The translations under genes and the position numbers were made by a program. From the NCBI RefSeq assembly GCF_000213655.1, contig NC_015554.1, positions 2,604,001 through 2,668,000 on the forward strand: a stretch of DNA of 64,000 nt. The letters are read 5' to 3'. Positions 1 to 8,616 of the stretch are shown in pieces; position 1 is the stretch's first letter; every line of letters begins with the position of its first letter. The notes under the pieces were generated by a model. It searched no databases. It saw only the letters and a program-made list of their open reading frames with translations, and was not told where the DNA came from. This DNA is from Alteromonas naphthalenivorans. GTDB taxonomy: Bacteria > Pseudomonadota > Gammaproteobacteria > Enterobacterales > Alteromonadaceae.

Positions 1-207
1 GCACGTTTATCAAATCATTGATGTGTTGTTCCTACGCACTCAAACCTTGAGGAGATCGAATTCACTGCAAAAAGTTAATCTATATTTTTGGACCGTTTGT
101 ATCTTCACAAAAATTCGCCCATCTGCATCGAAAATGACAAAATAAGTGGAAAATGACGCCACTTAATCGTATCCTGCTCAGCATTAAATATATGCCTTGT
201 AGTCCTC

Positions 208-975
208 ATGCTTAACCGTTTTATTTTGCTGATACTTTTATTATTTCCTATCAGCAACTTAGCTATATCCTCTGAAATTAAGCACCTACGAGTTGGTGTT
301 GAAGCTATGAATTATTACCCCGTAATGGACTTTACCACACCGCAACATCGCGGATTATTAAGCGATATCATGACGGACTTTGGCAATAGCCATAATATCT
401 CGTTTGAATTCATTCCCCTTCCCTTGCAACGTTTCAATCACTGGTTTGAAGATAATGCCATTGATTTTCGCTTACCTGATAACCCTAGATGGACCCAAAG
501 TGGTACCCCAGGCCTGATTTACGGTGAAGCGCTAATAACCGTATGTGATACCTCGGTTGTGCTAACTGAAAACAGTGACATGCCAATGGATGAGGTTACT
601 AAACTTGGATTGTTATACGGCTTTACCCCATCCAGCAAATGGCGTGAAAGGCGTACTGAAGGCACGCTGACTATAGCCAATGAGCGTTCGGTCCGTATTC
701 TTACTCGCATGCTATTAAAAGGATTAGTGGATGCTATTGATTTAAATATTGCGACGATTAAAAGTGAATTGGTATCGCTGGGCCTGTCTGAAGAATTAGT
801 AGCAGTAGCAAAAAATGTCCCTGCTGACGGCGTAAAGTATCGTATCTCTACTCAGTCACAGCCAGAAGTACTCGCTAAACTTAATCGCTATGTTATTGAA
901 AACCGCGAATCAATAGATGCTAAAGCGCGAGAGTATGGTATTGCTGCCGGGACTAATTGCGACTCATTGCATTAA
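208..975 (+). CDS. Periplasmic substrate-binding protein, SBP family 3-like
   Basis: This is a 255-residue secreted protein. Residues 1-22 form a hydrophobic signal peptide without a lipobox cysteine, so a soluble periplasmic location is expected. The rest resembles the amino-acid-type solute-binding proteins (SBP_bac_3), with an early beta strand (HLRVGVEAMNYYP) followed by a DIMTDFG helix as in that fold. Two cysteines, near residues 113 and 252, could form a disulfide. No permease or ATPase gene is adjacent, so it is an orphan; such orphans are common in Alteromonadales and may feed sensors rather than transporters. The ligand cannot be told from the sequence. The ATG at 208 has only a weak ribosome binding site. 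A bidirectional terminator separates it from rluB. Confidence 0.7.
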   Translation: MLNRFILLILLLFPISNLAISSEIKHLRVGVEAMNYYPVMDFTTPQHRGLLSDIMTDFGNSHNISFEFIPLPLQRFNHWFEDNAIDFRLPDNPRWTQSGTPGLIYGEALITVCDTSVVLTENSDMPMDEVTKLGLLYGFTPSSKWRERRTEGTLTIANERSVRILTRMLLKGLVDAIDLNIATIKSELVSLGLSEELVAVAKNVPADGVKYRISTQSQPEVLAKLNRYVIENRESIDAKAREYGIAAGTNCDSLH

Positions 976-1035
976 AGTAATGTCTGTTGAGCGCAAGTTC
1001 GATTGCTAAGACAGGTGTATACAAAATAATTCTGC

Positions 1036-1062
1036 AAAAAAAACGGGCAATGCCCGTTTTTT
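1036..1062. terminator. Bidirectional Rho-independent terminator
   Basis: The stem is AACGGGCA/TGCCCGTT, flanked by an A-run on the left and a T-run on the right. It can therefore stop transcription both from the binding-protein gene on the plus strand and from rluB on the minus strand. The two genes converge here. Confidence 0.85.
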
Positions 1063-1086
1063 CGAATCTGCTATTTCACACTGTTA

Positions 1087-1983
1087 TTAACGCTTAGGCG
1101 TTCTTGCCACCCGCTTTTTAACACCGCCATTCTCTTTACGTACCTTGTGTTTTTTCACAGAGCGACGCATACGGCTTAAACGTGCATGATCTAATTTGCC
1201 TTGGCGTACATCCACCATGGTTTGTGTTTCTTCAGGTAATTGCACAATGTCCCGTAGTGAGTTTACGTCTTCTAAACCCAGCTCTACCCAAGCTCCCTGA
1301 GGTAAACGCTTTTGTAAGTCCATTGGACCGTATTTAACACGGATTAATCGGCTAACTTGAACACCTTGTGATTCCCACAAACGACGTACTTCTCGGTTGC
1401 GCCCTTCTTTAAGCGTAACGTTGAACCAACGGTTCATGCTCTCTTCTTCTGAGCCTGGAGGAGCGACTTTACCCGAGATACTTAAAAACTTAGCTTCACC
1501 ATCTTCAAGTTGAACACCTTTTTTCAAGGTATTTAACGTTTGATGCGTTACATCGCCAAATACACGAACAGCATATTCGCGCTCTACTTCACACTTAGGG
1601 TGCATCAAACGGTTTGCAAGCTCACCATCGTTAGTAAACAACAATAGGCCGCTTGTGTTCATATCTAAACGCCCTACCGCAATCCAGCGGCCCATGCGAA
1701 TAGCAGGTAAACGGTCAAACACCGTGTCACGCCCTTCAGGATCGTGGCGGCTGCATAACTCGCCCTCAGGCTTGTTATACATTAAAACGCGGCATACAGG
1801 CTGTTCGGTTTGACGAGACAACAAATGTCCATCAACACGAATCTGGCCTGTTTCGTCAACACGGTCGCCCAATGTTGCCAATGTACCATTCACAGAAACG
1901 CGACCTTGCTCTATCCAACGTTCCATTTCTCGTCGCGAGCCTAGCCCTTGGTTAGCTAGTACTTTTTGCAACTTTTCAGTCAT
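1087..1983 (-). CDS. rluB: 23S rRNA pseudouridine(2605) synthase RluB
   Basis: RluB isomerises a uridine of 23S rRNA (position 2605 in E. coli numbering) to pseudouridine. An S4 RNA-binding domain occupies residues 1-60 ([18 protein letters not shown]). The RsuA/RluB catalytic domain follows, with the signature GRLDMNTSG near residue 107 holding the catalytic Asp. The C-terminal 40 residues are rich in Lys and Arg, as is usual for RluB. I chose the ATG at 1983 because E. coli RluB starts [10 protein letters not shown] at the same place; a GTG nine bases upstream is also in frame. The start overlaps the end of scpB (ATGACTGA), so the two are probably translationally coupled. It is the last gene of the rnm-yciO-scpAB-rluB cluster. 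Confidence 0.93.
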   Translation of the reverse strand: MTEKLQKVLANQGLGSRREMERWIEQGRVSVNGTLATLGDRVDETGQIRVDGHLLSRQTEQPVCRVLMYNKPEGELCSRHDPEGRDTVFDRLPAIRMGRWIAVGRLDMNTSGLLLFTNDGELANRLMHPKCEVEREYAVRVFGDVTHQTLNTLKKGVQLEDGEAKFLSISGKVAPPGSEEESMNRWFNVTLKEGRNREVRRLWESQGVQVSRLIRVKYGPMDLQKRLPQGAWVELGLEDVNSLRDIVQLPEETQTMVDVRQGKLDHARLSRMRRSVKKHKVRKENGGVKKRVARTPKR

Positions 1984-2620
1984 TTGTATCACTCTTTATT
2001 TGCTTGTTTTCGGTCGCACGGTCTGTTACCTCAGACGGTGCCTCATTTAACACCTTAAGCGACGAGGTGGAATCAATACTTTTAGCCATTTCATCAAAGG
2101 CATCGGAATTGGGAAGCTCCGATAACGATGAAAGCGAAAAGTAATCTAAAAAAGTACTGGTGGTAGCATACAAAGCTGGCCTGCCTGGCACTTCTTTATG
2201 CCCCACTACTTTTACCCATTCTCGTTCTGTGAGTGTCTTCATTATACTACTGCTTACCGCTACGCCTCTTACTTGCTCAATTTCTCCACGAGTAATAGGT
2301 TGACGATAGGCAATAAGTGCCAAAGTTTCCATCATAGCGCGGGAATACTTTGGGGCAGTCTCCTGCCATAGTTTGCTCAACCATGGACTCAACGCATCCA
2401 CAGATTGAAATCGGTAGCCACTGGCTACCTTTACTAATTGTATACCCCTAGGTTGATAATCTAAGGTTAGCTCATTAATGACTGTTTTTAAGGTTCTCTC
2501 TGCTACCGTGAAGTCACTTAGCACCGTGTCTCTTAATCGCTGAATAGATACAGGAGCATCGGCAACGAATATGGCGGCTTCAACCAGTTGTTTTAATTGA
2601 GCTGTTTTTATTTTTTTCAT
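1976..2620 (-). CDS. scpB: Segregation and condensation protein ScpB
   Basis: ScpB is the winged-helix kleisin-interacting subunit of the SMC-ScpAB condensin complex, which compacts and segregates the chromosome. The 214-residue protein has the two tandem winged-helix domains in residues 5-170, including the conserved stretches [15 protein letters not shown] and [10 protein letters not shown] polar, low-complexity tail follows, as in the family. It lies 2 bases downstream of scpA and overlaps rluB. No smc gene is in the window. The scpA-scpB-rluB order is common in gammaproteobacteria that use SMC-ScpAB or keep it beside MukBEF. Confidence 0.92.
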   Translation of the reverse strand: MKKIKTAQLKQLVEAAIFVADAPVSIQRLRDTVLSDFTVAERTLKTVINELTLDYQPRGIQLVKVASGYRFQSVDALSPWLSKLWQETAPKYSRAMMETLALIAYRQPITRGEIEQVRGVAVSSSIMKTLTEREWVKVVGHKEVPGRPALYATTSTFLDYFSLSSLSELPNSDAFDEMAKSIDSTSSLKVLNEAPSEVTDRATENKQIKSDTND

Positions 2621-2622
2621 TT

Positions 2623-3435
2623 TTACTCAACGCTACTGCCTAATTTTACATGAATTCGGGCGTAAGGACCTGCCTGAATACAAAAAATCAGTTGTTCTTT
2701 TACCAATTCTAGAATAGCTAGGAAGCATACCACCACACCAGCGCGTCCCTCTTCCACCGTAAATAATCCCTCAAGTGGTGTAAATTCACTGGCATTTATC
2801 AAACTGAGTATCATCGACATACGCTCACGTGTACTTAGGGCTTCACGGGCAATAGTATGGTGTTCAAATGCCGCCGCCCGTTTCATTGCACCACTAAACG
2901 CGAGTACAATTTCCGCTAGGCTTATCTCTGGTTCAATTCGTACCGGCGCAACACTGTCGGCTGCTAACACATTGGTATCAAATATGTCTCGTTCTAAACG
3001 AGGCTGAATATCCAAATCTTCAGCGGCTTGTTTAACGAGTTCATATTCTTTCAGCCGCCTAATAAGTTCAGCGCGAGGGTCTTCTTCCTCATCACTATCG
3101 CTGCTACGTTTAGGTAGCAATAACCGTGATTTTATCTCGGCTAAAATAGCGGCCATTAACAGGTATTCTGCGGCTAGTTCTAGCTTTAACGACATCATAG
3201 CATCGACATATACCATGTATTGCTTAGTGATTGTCGCCACCGGCAAGGTAATAATATCGAATTTTTGTTTTCGTATAAGGTACAGCAGAAGGTCGAGCGG
3301 CCCTTCAAACGTTTCTAAAATAACTTCTAGCGCATCAGGCGGAATAAATAAGTCTTCAGGCTTTTCTATTAACGCCTCACCATGAATAAATGCGAGCGGA
3401 AGCGGCTGCTGAATGGGCGATTGCTCACTGCTCAT
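2623..3435 (-). CDS. scpA: Segregation and condensation protein ScpA (kleisin)
   Basis: ScpA is the kleisin subunit that bridges the SMC heads. The hallmark N-terminal motif FEGPLDLLLYLIRKQKFDI is present near residues 43-61 and the C-terminal winged helix near residues 195-265. The 30 residues before the kleisin motif are a proline-rich extension typical of marine gammaproteobacterial ScpA. At 270 residues its length is normal. It is followed immediately by scpB and preceded by yciO with a 9-base gap, so the cluster is likely one transcript. Confidence 0.92.
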   Translation of the reverse strand: MSSEQSPIQQPLPLAFIHGEALIEKPEDLFIPPDALEVILETFEGPLDLLLYLIRKQKFDIITLPVATITKQYMVYVDAMMSLKLELAAEYLLMAAILAEIKSRLLLPKRSSDSDEEEDPRAELIRRLKEYELVKQAAEDLDIQPRLERDIFDTNVLAADSVAPVRIEPEISLAEIVLAFSGAMKRAAAFEHHTIAREALSTRERMSMILSLINASEFTPLEGLFTVEEGRAGVVVCFLAILELVKEQLIFCIQAGPYARIHVKLGSSVE

Positions 3436-3444
3436 CTGAATATA

Positions 3445-4065
3445 CTATTCAAACGGAGCAGGGTCGCCGGTACCACGGCGCATGATGACAGGGGTATCTT
3501 CAGATAAATCAATTACGGTGGTAGGTTGCTCACCTAAATACCCGCCGTGAATAATCACCCCCACCTGCTTTTCTAAATTATCGCGAATAACGTCAGGGTC
3601 TGATTCTGCCATGGTATTGCCTGGCAAAATAAGTGAGGTAGACATTAGCGGCTCGCCTAAGGTTTCAAGTAGCGCTAATGCAATGGCGTTATCGGGCACA
3701 CGAATTCCAATGGTCTTACGCTTTGGATTTTGCAGACGCTTAGGCACTTCACGGGTGGCTTTTAGTACAAACGTGTACGAGCCTGGCGTATTATTTTTAA
3801 TTTGTCTAAATGCCGTATTATCCACTTTTGCGTAAATAGATAATTCAGACATATCTCTGCACATCAGGGTGAAGTTGTGGTCTTTGCCAATATCTCGAAT
3901 GCGGCATAGTTGCTCTAAGGCTTTTTTATCTTCCATCTGACAACCAATGGCATAACCAGAGTCGGTAGGATAAACCACTACCGCCCCTTCACGTATAAGC
4001 TCACAAGCTTGGTTCAACAAACGTTGCTGTGGGTTTTCAGGATGAATATAGAAAAACTGACTCAT
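3445..4065 (-). CDS. yciO: YciO, Sua5/YciO/YrdC family protein
   Basis: The protein belongs to the Sua5/YrdC/YciO fold that binds dsRNA and nucleotides. TsaC/YrdC members make threonylcarbamoyl-AMP for the t6A modification of tRNA. This 206-residue protein follows the YciO branch, whose activity is less certain: VVYPTDSGYAIGC near residue 32, the stretch IRVPDN near residue 123, and MSTSLILPG, with the usual YciO spacing. The gene order rnm-yciO-...-rluB beside trpE matches E. coli. It should not be assumed to be the essential tsaC, which would be elsewhere in the genome. Confidence 0.88.
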   Translation of the reverse strand: MSQFFYIHPENPQQRLLNQACELIREGAVVVYPTDSGYAIGCQMEDKKALEQLCRIRDIGKDHNFTLMCRDMSELSIYAKVDNTAFRQIKNNTPGSYTFVLKATREVPKRLQNPKRKTIGIRVPDNAIALALLETLGEPLMSTSLILPGNTMAESDPDVIRDNLEKQVGVIIHGGYLGEQPTTVIDLSEDTPVIMRRGTGDPAPFE

Positions 4066-4147
4066 GATAATGTCCTGTTCATGCCTATTGCTTGGCTGTT
4101 GTTTAGCGAAAGAAGGCAGCTAATACCACGCTACGAACCACTAGCCG

Positions 4148-5059
4148 CTAATCGTTAATACTAGGTGCAGATTGATTCACAGCGTCTGCAACCCCTGCGA
4201 CCACAGGCCAATCATGCCAAATAGGCGTTAAGTTACTGCTAATACCTAAATTTTTACCTAACTCTGTCCATCTTGATGGAAAGTGAAAATCTGAGCCTGC
4301 CGAGGCTAATAAATTATGGCTAGCGGCGAGTTCATTCACCAGCGCTTGCTTGTCTTTGCTAATACCAGGAAACGCAGTTTCAATTGCATCGCCGCCCGCT
4401 TGGGCAAATAAATCAACTAATCTACGTAGCCATTTTGCGGTCATGTCGTAATGAACGGGGTGCGCTAGCACGGCTTGCCCGCCTGCACCGTGGATCCACT
4501 CAATGGCAGTTTCAACACTTGGCCACTCTGCTTTCACAGCTGCACGCTTGCCTTTTCCTAAATACTTTTTGAACGCAGCGTTCATGGTGCCAACGCCATA
4601 GTTATTCACCAGCACACGTGCGAAATGTGCGCGGGTTACCTGCCCTTCACCGGCCAGCGCCATAGCCCGAGGAAGTACTCCTTCAAACCCGCACTTGCCC
4701 AACTTTTCCGCTATTTTTTCTGCTCTTACTTTTCGAGTTTGAGCCTGACCTTCAAGTTGCGCTAGAAATGTTGGGTTGGTTCTATCAACATTTAACCCCA
4801 CAACGTGAATATCGAAACCATGCCAATTGGTGGAAATTTCGACACCGTCAATAATTTTCAACGGCCGTTTTTGTTTCGCCTGCGTGTTATGCGCCGTTTC
4901 TAATCCCGCCACTGTGTCGTGGTCGGTAATGGCTAATACGTCAACCTGCATGGTGTGCGCACGCAGTATAAGCTCCTCTGCAGTGAGGTGCCCATCGGAG
5001 AATTTTGTATGGCTGTGGAGATCTATTTTCAAAGGCTTTTCAATAATTGGTTGACACAA
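4148..5059 (-). CDS. rnm: PHP-domain 5'-3' exoribonuclease / 3',5'-nucleotide bisphosphate phosphatase (RNase AM)
   Basis: This is a PHP-superfamily metal-dependent phosphoesterase, orthologous by sequence and position to E. coli YciV/Rnm. That enzyme trims 5' ends of rRNA and hydrolyses 3',5'-bisphosphonucleotides. Metal ligands are visible as DLHSHTKFSDG near residue 13, ITDHDT near residue 40, HPVHYD near residue 201 and the terminal SDFHFP. The length of 303 residues is close to the family norm. The start is a TTG; no better codon exists upstream of the conserved LKIDLHSH. It diverges from the trp operon, so the roughly 100 bases between 5060 and the trp leader must carry promoters for both directions. 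Confidence 0.88.
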   Translation of the reverse strand: MCQPIIEKPLKIDLHSHTKFSDGHLTAEELILRAHTMQVDVLAITDHDTVAGLETAHNTQAKQKRPLKIIDGVEISTNWHGFDIHVVGLNVDRTNPTFLAQLEGQAQTRKVRAEKIAEKLGKCGFEGVLPRAMALAGEGQVTRAHFARVLVNNYGVGTMNAAFKKYLGKGKRAAVKAEWPSVETAIEWIHGAGGQAVLAHPVHYDMTAKWLRRLVDLFAQAGGDAIETAFPGISKDKQALVNELAASHNLLASAGSDFHFPSRWTELGKNLGISSNLTPIWHDWPVVAGVADAVNQSAPSIND

Positions 5060-5067
5060 AGGTGAAT

Positions 5068-5096
5068 TTGTTTTCTTCTATACGCACAAGTATACA
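5068..5096 (+). promoter_or_regulatory. Candidate trp operon promoter
   Basis: TTGTTT (5068-5073) and TATACA (5091-5096) are separated by 17 bases, a good sigma-70 arrangement about 60 bases upstream of the leader peptide. I could not recognise a TrpR operator over the -10 region. Control may therefore rest mainly on attenuation. Confidence 0.5.
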
Positions 5097-5157
5097 GATT
5101 TACGCCTTCGATAACTATCGATGTTCGTACAAGATTGAACCAAACACGAGTTTATTC

Positions 5158-5223
5158 ATGCAATTAATGACAATCACAACTGCAACAACTATTGCTTCTT
5201 GGTGGTGGCACTCCCTCGATTAA
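5158..5223 (+). CDS. trpL: trp operon leader peptide TrpL
   Basis: This 21-codon reading frame encodes MQLMTITTATTIASWWWHSLD. It carries three consecutive Trp codons (5200-5208) and ends 36 bases before a strong terminator hairpin. It is a textbook attenuation leader: ribosome stalling at the Trp codons when charged tRNA-Trp is scarce should favour an antiterminator. The region just after the Trp codons contains ACGGGT (5223-5228), which can pair with the ascending arm of the terminator (CCCGT at 5265-5269). That would be the competing antiterminator, by my reading. E. coli trpL has two Trp codons. The gene is too short for routine ORF callers. Confidence 0.9.
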   Translation: MQLMTITTATTIASWWWHSLD

Positions 5224-5258
5224 CGGGTGGTGTGCGCATTTGTGCGTGAATAAAACAC

Positions 5259-5288
5259 AAAAGGCCCGTATTTACGGGCCTTTTTTTT
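5259..5288 (+). terminator. trp attenuator (intrinsic terminator)
   Basis: The stem AAGGCCCGTA/TACGGGCCTT has a very short loop and is followed by eight T residues, between trpL and trpE. Its ascending arm is complementary to sequence at the trpL stop codon, giving the alternative antiterminator fold expected of attenuation. Confidence 0.9.
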
Positions 5289-5316
5289 ATCTTTTTGCAG
5301 TCGGAGAGTGGCAAAA

Positions 5317-6954
5317 ATGAGTTTAGCGGAACTGGGCACAACCCCAGGCAAAGTCGAAACAATTGAGCAGGTTGGGCATTACATCGACGACCCTCTTGCA
5401 GCCTTCGCACACATTTGTGCCGAACGTCCTAATGCGTTGTTATTAGAGTCGGCAGAAATCGATTCGAAAGACGATTTACAAAGTTTATTAATGGTACAAG
5501 CGGCTTTACGCCTAGAGTGCACTGGAAACCGTGTTGACGTAAAAGCCCTTACGGAAAACGGCGCTTCCGTGTTGCCAATATTTAAATCTCAGTGCCCTAA
5601 TGGGGTAACATGCGTTGACAGTACCGACACATCGGTCACCTTATTATGTGAACCTGCTGATGCGCAGTTAGACGAAGATAGCCGTTTAAAGTCTGCCAGC
5701 GTAATGGATACCTTGCGTATTATCGTGAAAAAAATCACGCCTATTCGTCAACATCCCCACGCGCTTTTTTTAGGCGGTGTATTTGCCTATGACATGCTTG
5801 CGGGATTTGAATCGCTTCCTCATGTAGAAGATGGCGATAATGATTGTCCAGATTTCGTTTTTTACTTGGCTGAAACGCTTATTACGGTAGATCACCAAAC
5901 TCGCGAAACCCACTTGATTGGCAGCGTGTTTAGTGGCGAAGACGTAGCCCAGCAATACTTTGGAATTTCCCAGCGCTTAGAATCATTGCACCAGCAATTG
6001 CAATCTATGCCTGAGACACCTACTTTAACTTCTGGCACTGGTATTGATGGCGCAGGTATTGATGGCGCTGTTATCGGTGGAGACATTTCGGTAAACGTAG
6101 ATAAAAGTGATGAAGAATTCTGTGACAATGTGCTTGAGTTAAAACAGCACATCCTTGCAGGGGATATTTTCCAAGTGGTTCCATCACGTACATTCTCACT
6201 GCCTTGCCCTTCTCCGCTTCTAGCTTATGCGCATTTAAAAGAACAAAACCCCAGCCCTTATATGTTCTATATGCAAGATGAAGCCTTTACTATATTTGGT
6301 GCTTCACCAGAGTCTGCACTTAAATATGAAAGTGAAAGCAACCAAGTTGAAATTTACCCCATTGCTGGTACTCGCCCTCGCGGCAAACGCCCTGACGGCA
6401 CAATTAATCACGATTTAGACAGTCGTATTGAACTTAACTTGCGTGAAGACAACAAAGAGAAGTCTGAGCACATCATGCTGGTCGACTTAGCGCGAAACGA
6501 TGTGGCAAAAGTAAGCCGCCCGGGAAGCCGCTTTGTAAAAGACTTATTGAAAGTAGACCGCTACTCTCATGTTATGCACCTTGTTTCCCGTGTTGTTGGC
6601 CAACTTCGTGACGATTTAGATGCGCTACATGCTTATCAAGCATGTATGAACATGGGCACCTTAGTGGGCGCGCCGAAAGTGAGTGCCGCTACGCTGATTC
6701 GTGAAGTAGAGCAAAAACGTCGTGGTAGCTATGGCGGCGCAGTAGGTTATATAAACGGACAAGGTGACATGGATACCTGTATTGTTATTCGCTCGGCATT
6801 TGTGAAAAACGGCCGTGCTTTCATTCAAGCAGGCGCTGGGGTGGTTTACGACTCTGTTCCACAAGCTGAGGCCGATGAAACCCGTGCAAAAGCGCAAGCG
6901 GTTATTAGCGCGGTTACCGCAGCACTCAAAGCGGAAGCGGAGACTCAAGCATGA
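5317..6954 (+). CDS. trpE: Anthranilate synthase component I TrpE
   Basis: TrpE converts chorismate plus ammonia (supplied by TrpG) to anthranilate, the committed step to tryptophan. The Trp feedback-site motif LLES is present near residues 42-45 (LLLESAEIDSKDD, nearly identical to E. coli). The chorismate-binding domain follows, with PIAGTRPRG, ELNLREDNKEKSEHIMLVDL and GAPKVSAATLI. I used the ATG at 5317 because GGAG at 5303-5306 is correctly spaced for it but too close to the in-frame GTG at 5308. A Gly/Ile/Asp-rich stretch (GTGIDGAGIDGAVIGG) around residues 237-252 looks like a small repeat expansion in a linker. The stop overlaps the trpG start (ATGA). Confidence 0.96.
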   Translation: MSLAELGTTPGKVETIEQVGHYIDDPLAAFAHICAERPNALLLESAEIDSKDDLQSLLMVQAALRLECTGNRVDVKALTENGASVLPIFKSQCPNGVTCVDSTDTSVTLLCEPADAQLDEDSRLKSASVMDTLRIIVKKITPIRQHPHALFLGGVFAYDMLAGFESLPHVEDGDNDCPDFVFYLAETLITVDHQTRETHLIGSVFSGEDVAQQYFGISQRLESLHQQLQSMPETPTLTSGTGIDGAGIDGAVIGGDISVNVDKSDEEFCDNVLELKQHILAGDIFQVVPSRTFSLPCPSPLLAYAHLKEQNPSPYMFYMQDEAFTIFGASPESALKYESESNQVEIYPIAGTRPRGKRPDGTINHDLDSRIELNLREDNKEKSEHIMLVDLARNDVAKVSRPGSRFVKDLLKVDRYSHVMHLVSRVVGQLRDDLDALHAYQACMNMGTLVGAPKVSAATLIREVEQKRRGSYGGAVGYINGQGDMDTCIVIRSAFVKNGRAFIQAGAGVVYDSVPQAEADETRAKAQAVISAVTAALKAEAETQA

Positions 6955-7580
6955 GTATGACTATGAGCAACAAAACCACCCTATTCTTACTCGATAACGT
7001 CGACTCTTTTACCTATAACTTGGTAGATGAATTACGTGCGCTTGATTTAGAAATAAACGTATATCGCAACACAGTGCGCGCTGATATGTTATTTGAAAAA
7101 ATGCAAGAACAAGCCACCAAAAGCCCAGTTTTGCTAATGCTGTCGCCAGGTCCTGGCGCCCCAAGCGAAGCGGGTTGTATGCCGGCTTTACTTGAAAAAG
7201 TAGCAGGTACTTTTCCGGTACTGGGTATTTGCTTAGGCCATCAAGCCATTGTTGAATATTATGGCGGTATTGTAGGCCGCGCCACGCAAGTTATGCATGG
7301 TAAAAGCTCTGCCATCACCCATTCAGAAAAAGACATGTTTACAGACCTGCCACAGCCATTACATGTAGCTCGCTATCATTCGTTAGCCGCACAAACACTA
7401 CCTGACGCCCTTGAACCCTGTGCGTCTTGTGTTAACGATGATGGAACTGAAACCGTCATGGCCGTGTTTAACAAAACTGATAAAATGCTCGGCTTTCAAT
7501 TTCACCCTGAGTCGATATTGACGGCCCAAGGTAGTGTGCTGCTGAAGCAAAGCATCGACTATTTAACGCAACAAGGATAA
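6951..7580 (+). CDS. trpG: Anthranilate synthase component II TrpG (glutamine amidotransferase)
   Basis: TrpG hydrolyses glutamine and channels ammonia to TrpE. This is a class I GATase of about 209 residues. The nucleophile Cys is near residue 94 (GICLGHQ), the catalytic His/Glu pair near residues 185/187 (FHPES), and the oxyanion loop is SPGPGAPSEAG. Unlike E. coli, where trpG is fused to trpD, it is a stand-alone gene. Several Met codons lie at the start (MSMTMSNK). The first overlaps the trpE stop; the third, at residue 5, is also possible. The 4-base overlap with trpE implies coupled, equimolar synthesis. Confidence 0.95.
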   Translation: MSMTMSNKTTLFLLDNVDSFTYNLVDELRALDLEINVYRNTVRADMLFEKMQEQATKSPVLLMLSPGPGAPSEAGCMPALLEKVAGTFPVLGICLGHQAIVEYYGGIVGRATQVMHGKSSAITHSEKDMFTDLPQPLHVARYHSLAAQTLPDALEPCASCVNDDGTETVMAVFNKTDKMLGFQFHPESILTAQGSVLLKQSIDYLTQQG

Positions 7581-7584
7581 AGCC

Positions 7585-8616
7585 ATGTTTGACGCTACTC
7601 CATTACTTGAAAAACTCATCAAACAATCGGCGCTGTCTCAAACCGAGGCTTACACGTTGTTCAACAGTATTATGCACGGTGAGCAAAGCGAAGCCGTTAT
7701 TGCCGCGGTGCTTACAGCACTAAAAATTAAGCATGAATCTCCGGGTGAAATTGCCGGAGCAGCTAGTGCTATGGTTGCCAACGCCAAGCCGTTTCCGGCA
7801 CCCTCTTACCCATTTGCCGACATTGTAGGCACAGGTGGAGATGGTCATAACACCATTAATATTTCGAGCGCCGCAGGGGTGGTGGCAGCAGCATGTGGTG
7901 TGAAAGTGGCCAAACATGGCAACAGAAGCGTATCGAGTAAATCAGGCTCTGCTGATCTGTTTAAACAATTTGGTTTAAACTTAGAAATTACGCCGGAATT
8001 GTCGAGAAAATGCTTAGATGAAGCAAATTTCACATTTCTTTTTGCGCCGGTATATCACGCAGGCATGCGTTTCGCAGCCCCCGTCCGTGCTGCCCTGAAG
8101 ACCAGAACCTTGTTTAACATACTGGGGCCACTTGCCAATCCAGCGGGCCCAACACATGGTGTGTTCGGCGTTTACTCCCCTGAACTGCTTGAACCTTACG
8201 CAAAAACCCTTATGCTTCTTGGCCAACATCGCGCCATGATTGTTCACGGCGATGGCTTAGATGAACTTGCTCTGCATGGTGAATCTCTTATTTACGATCT
8301 TGAGCATGGTGACATTCGTAAGTTAACCGTCACCGCGGAAGACTTTGGCCTTTCCTCATACCCATTATCGGCCATTGAGGGCGGCGAGCCAGAAGAAAAC
8401 AAGAAATACATTGAAGCTGCATTAGCCGGTGAAGGCCAAGAAGCCCATCGCGCTGCCATTGCAATGAACTGCGGCGCACTACTTAAAGTTACCGGTACCG
8501 CCGATTCATTTAAAGATGGCACCGAGATGGCCATGCAAGCAATGAAAGATGCAAAACCTTTGGCAGTATTAAACCAGGTTGCCAAAATCAGTCAGGAGGT
8601 CAGCACTGATGCCTAA
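7585..8616 (+). CDS. trpD: Anthranilate phosphoribosyltransferase TrpD
   Basis: TrpD transfers the phosphoribosyl group of PRPP to anthranilate. The PRPP-binding GTGGDG loop is near residues 82-87 and the KHGNRSVSSKSGSAD segment follows, both diagnostic of the family. The 343-residue length equals that of free-standing TrpD. It starts 4 bases after trpG. Its 3' end overlaps the start of trpC by 8 bases, and the ribosome binding site of trpC (AGGAGG, about 8594-8599) lies inside trpD. Confidence 0.96.
   Translation: MFDATPLLEKLIKQSALSQTEAYTLFNSIMHGEQSEAVIAAVLTALKIKHESPGEIAGAASAMVANAKPFPAPSYPFADIVGTGGDGHNTINISSAAGVVAAACGVKVAKHGNRSVSSKSGSADLFKQFGLNLEITPELSRKCLDEANFTFLFAPVYHAGMRFAAPVRAALKTRTLFNILGPLANPAGPTHGVFGVYSPELLEPYAKTLMLLGQHRAMIVHGDGLDELALHGESLIYDLEHGDIRKLTVTAEDFGLSSYPLSAIEGGEPEENKKYIEAALAGEGQEAHRAAIAMNCGALLKVTGTADSFKDGTEMAMQAMKDAKPLAVLNQVAKISQEVSTDA

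Noticed and set aside
5189..5410. Minus-strand open frame across the trp leader
   Set aside because: It runs antisense through the leader peptide, attenuator and trpE start, with no ribosome binding site or family resemblance.
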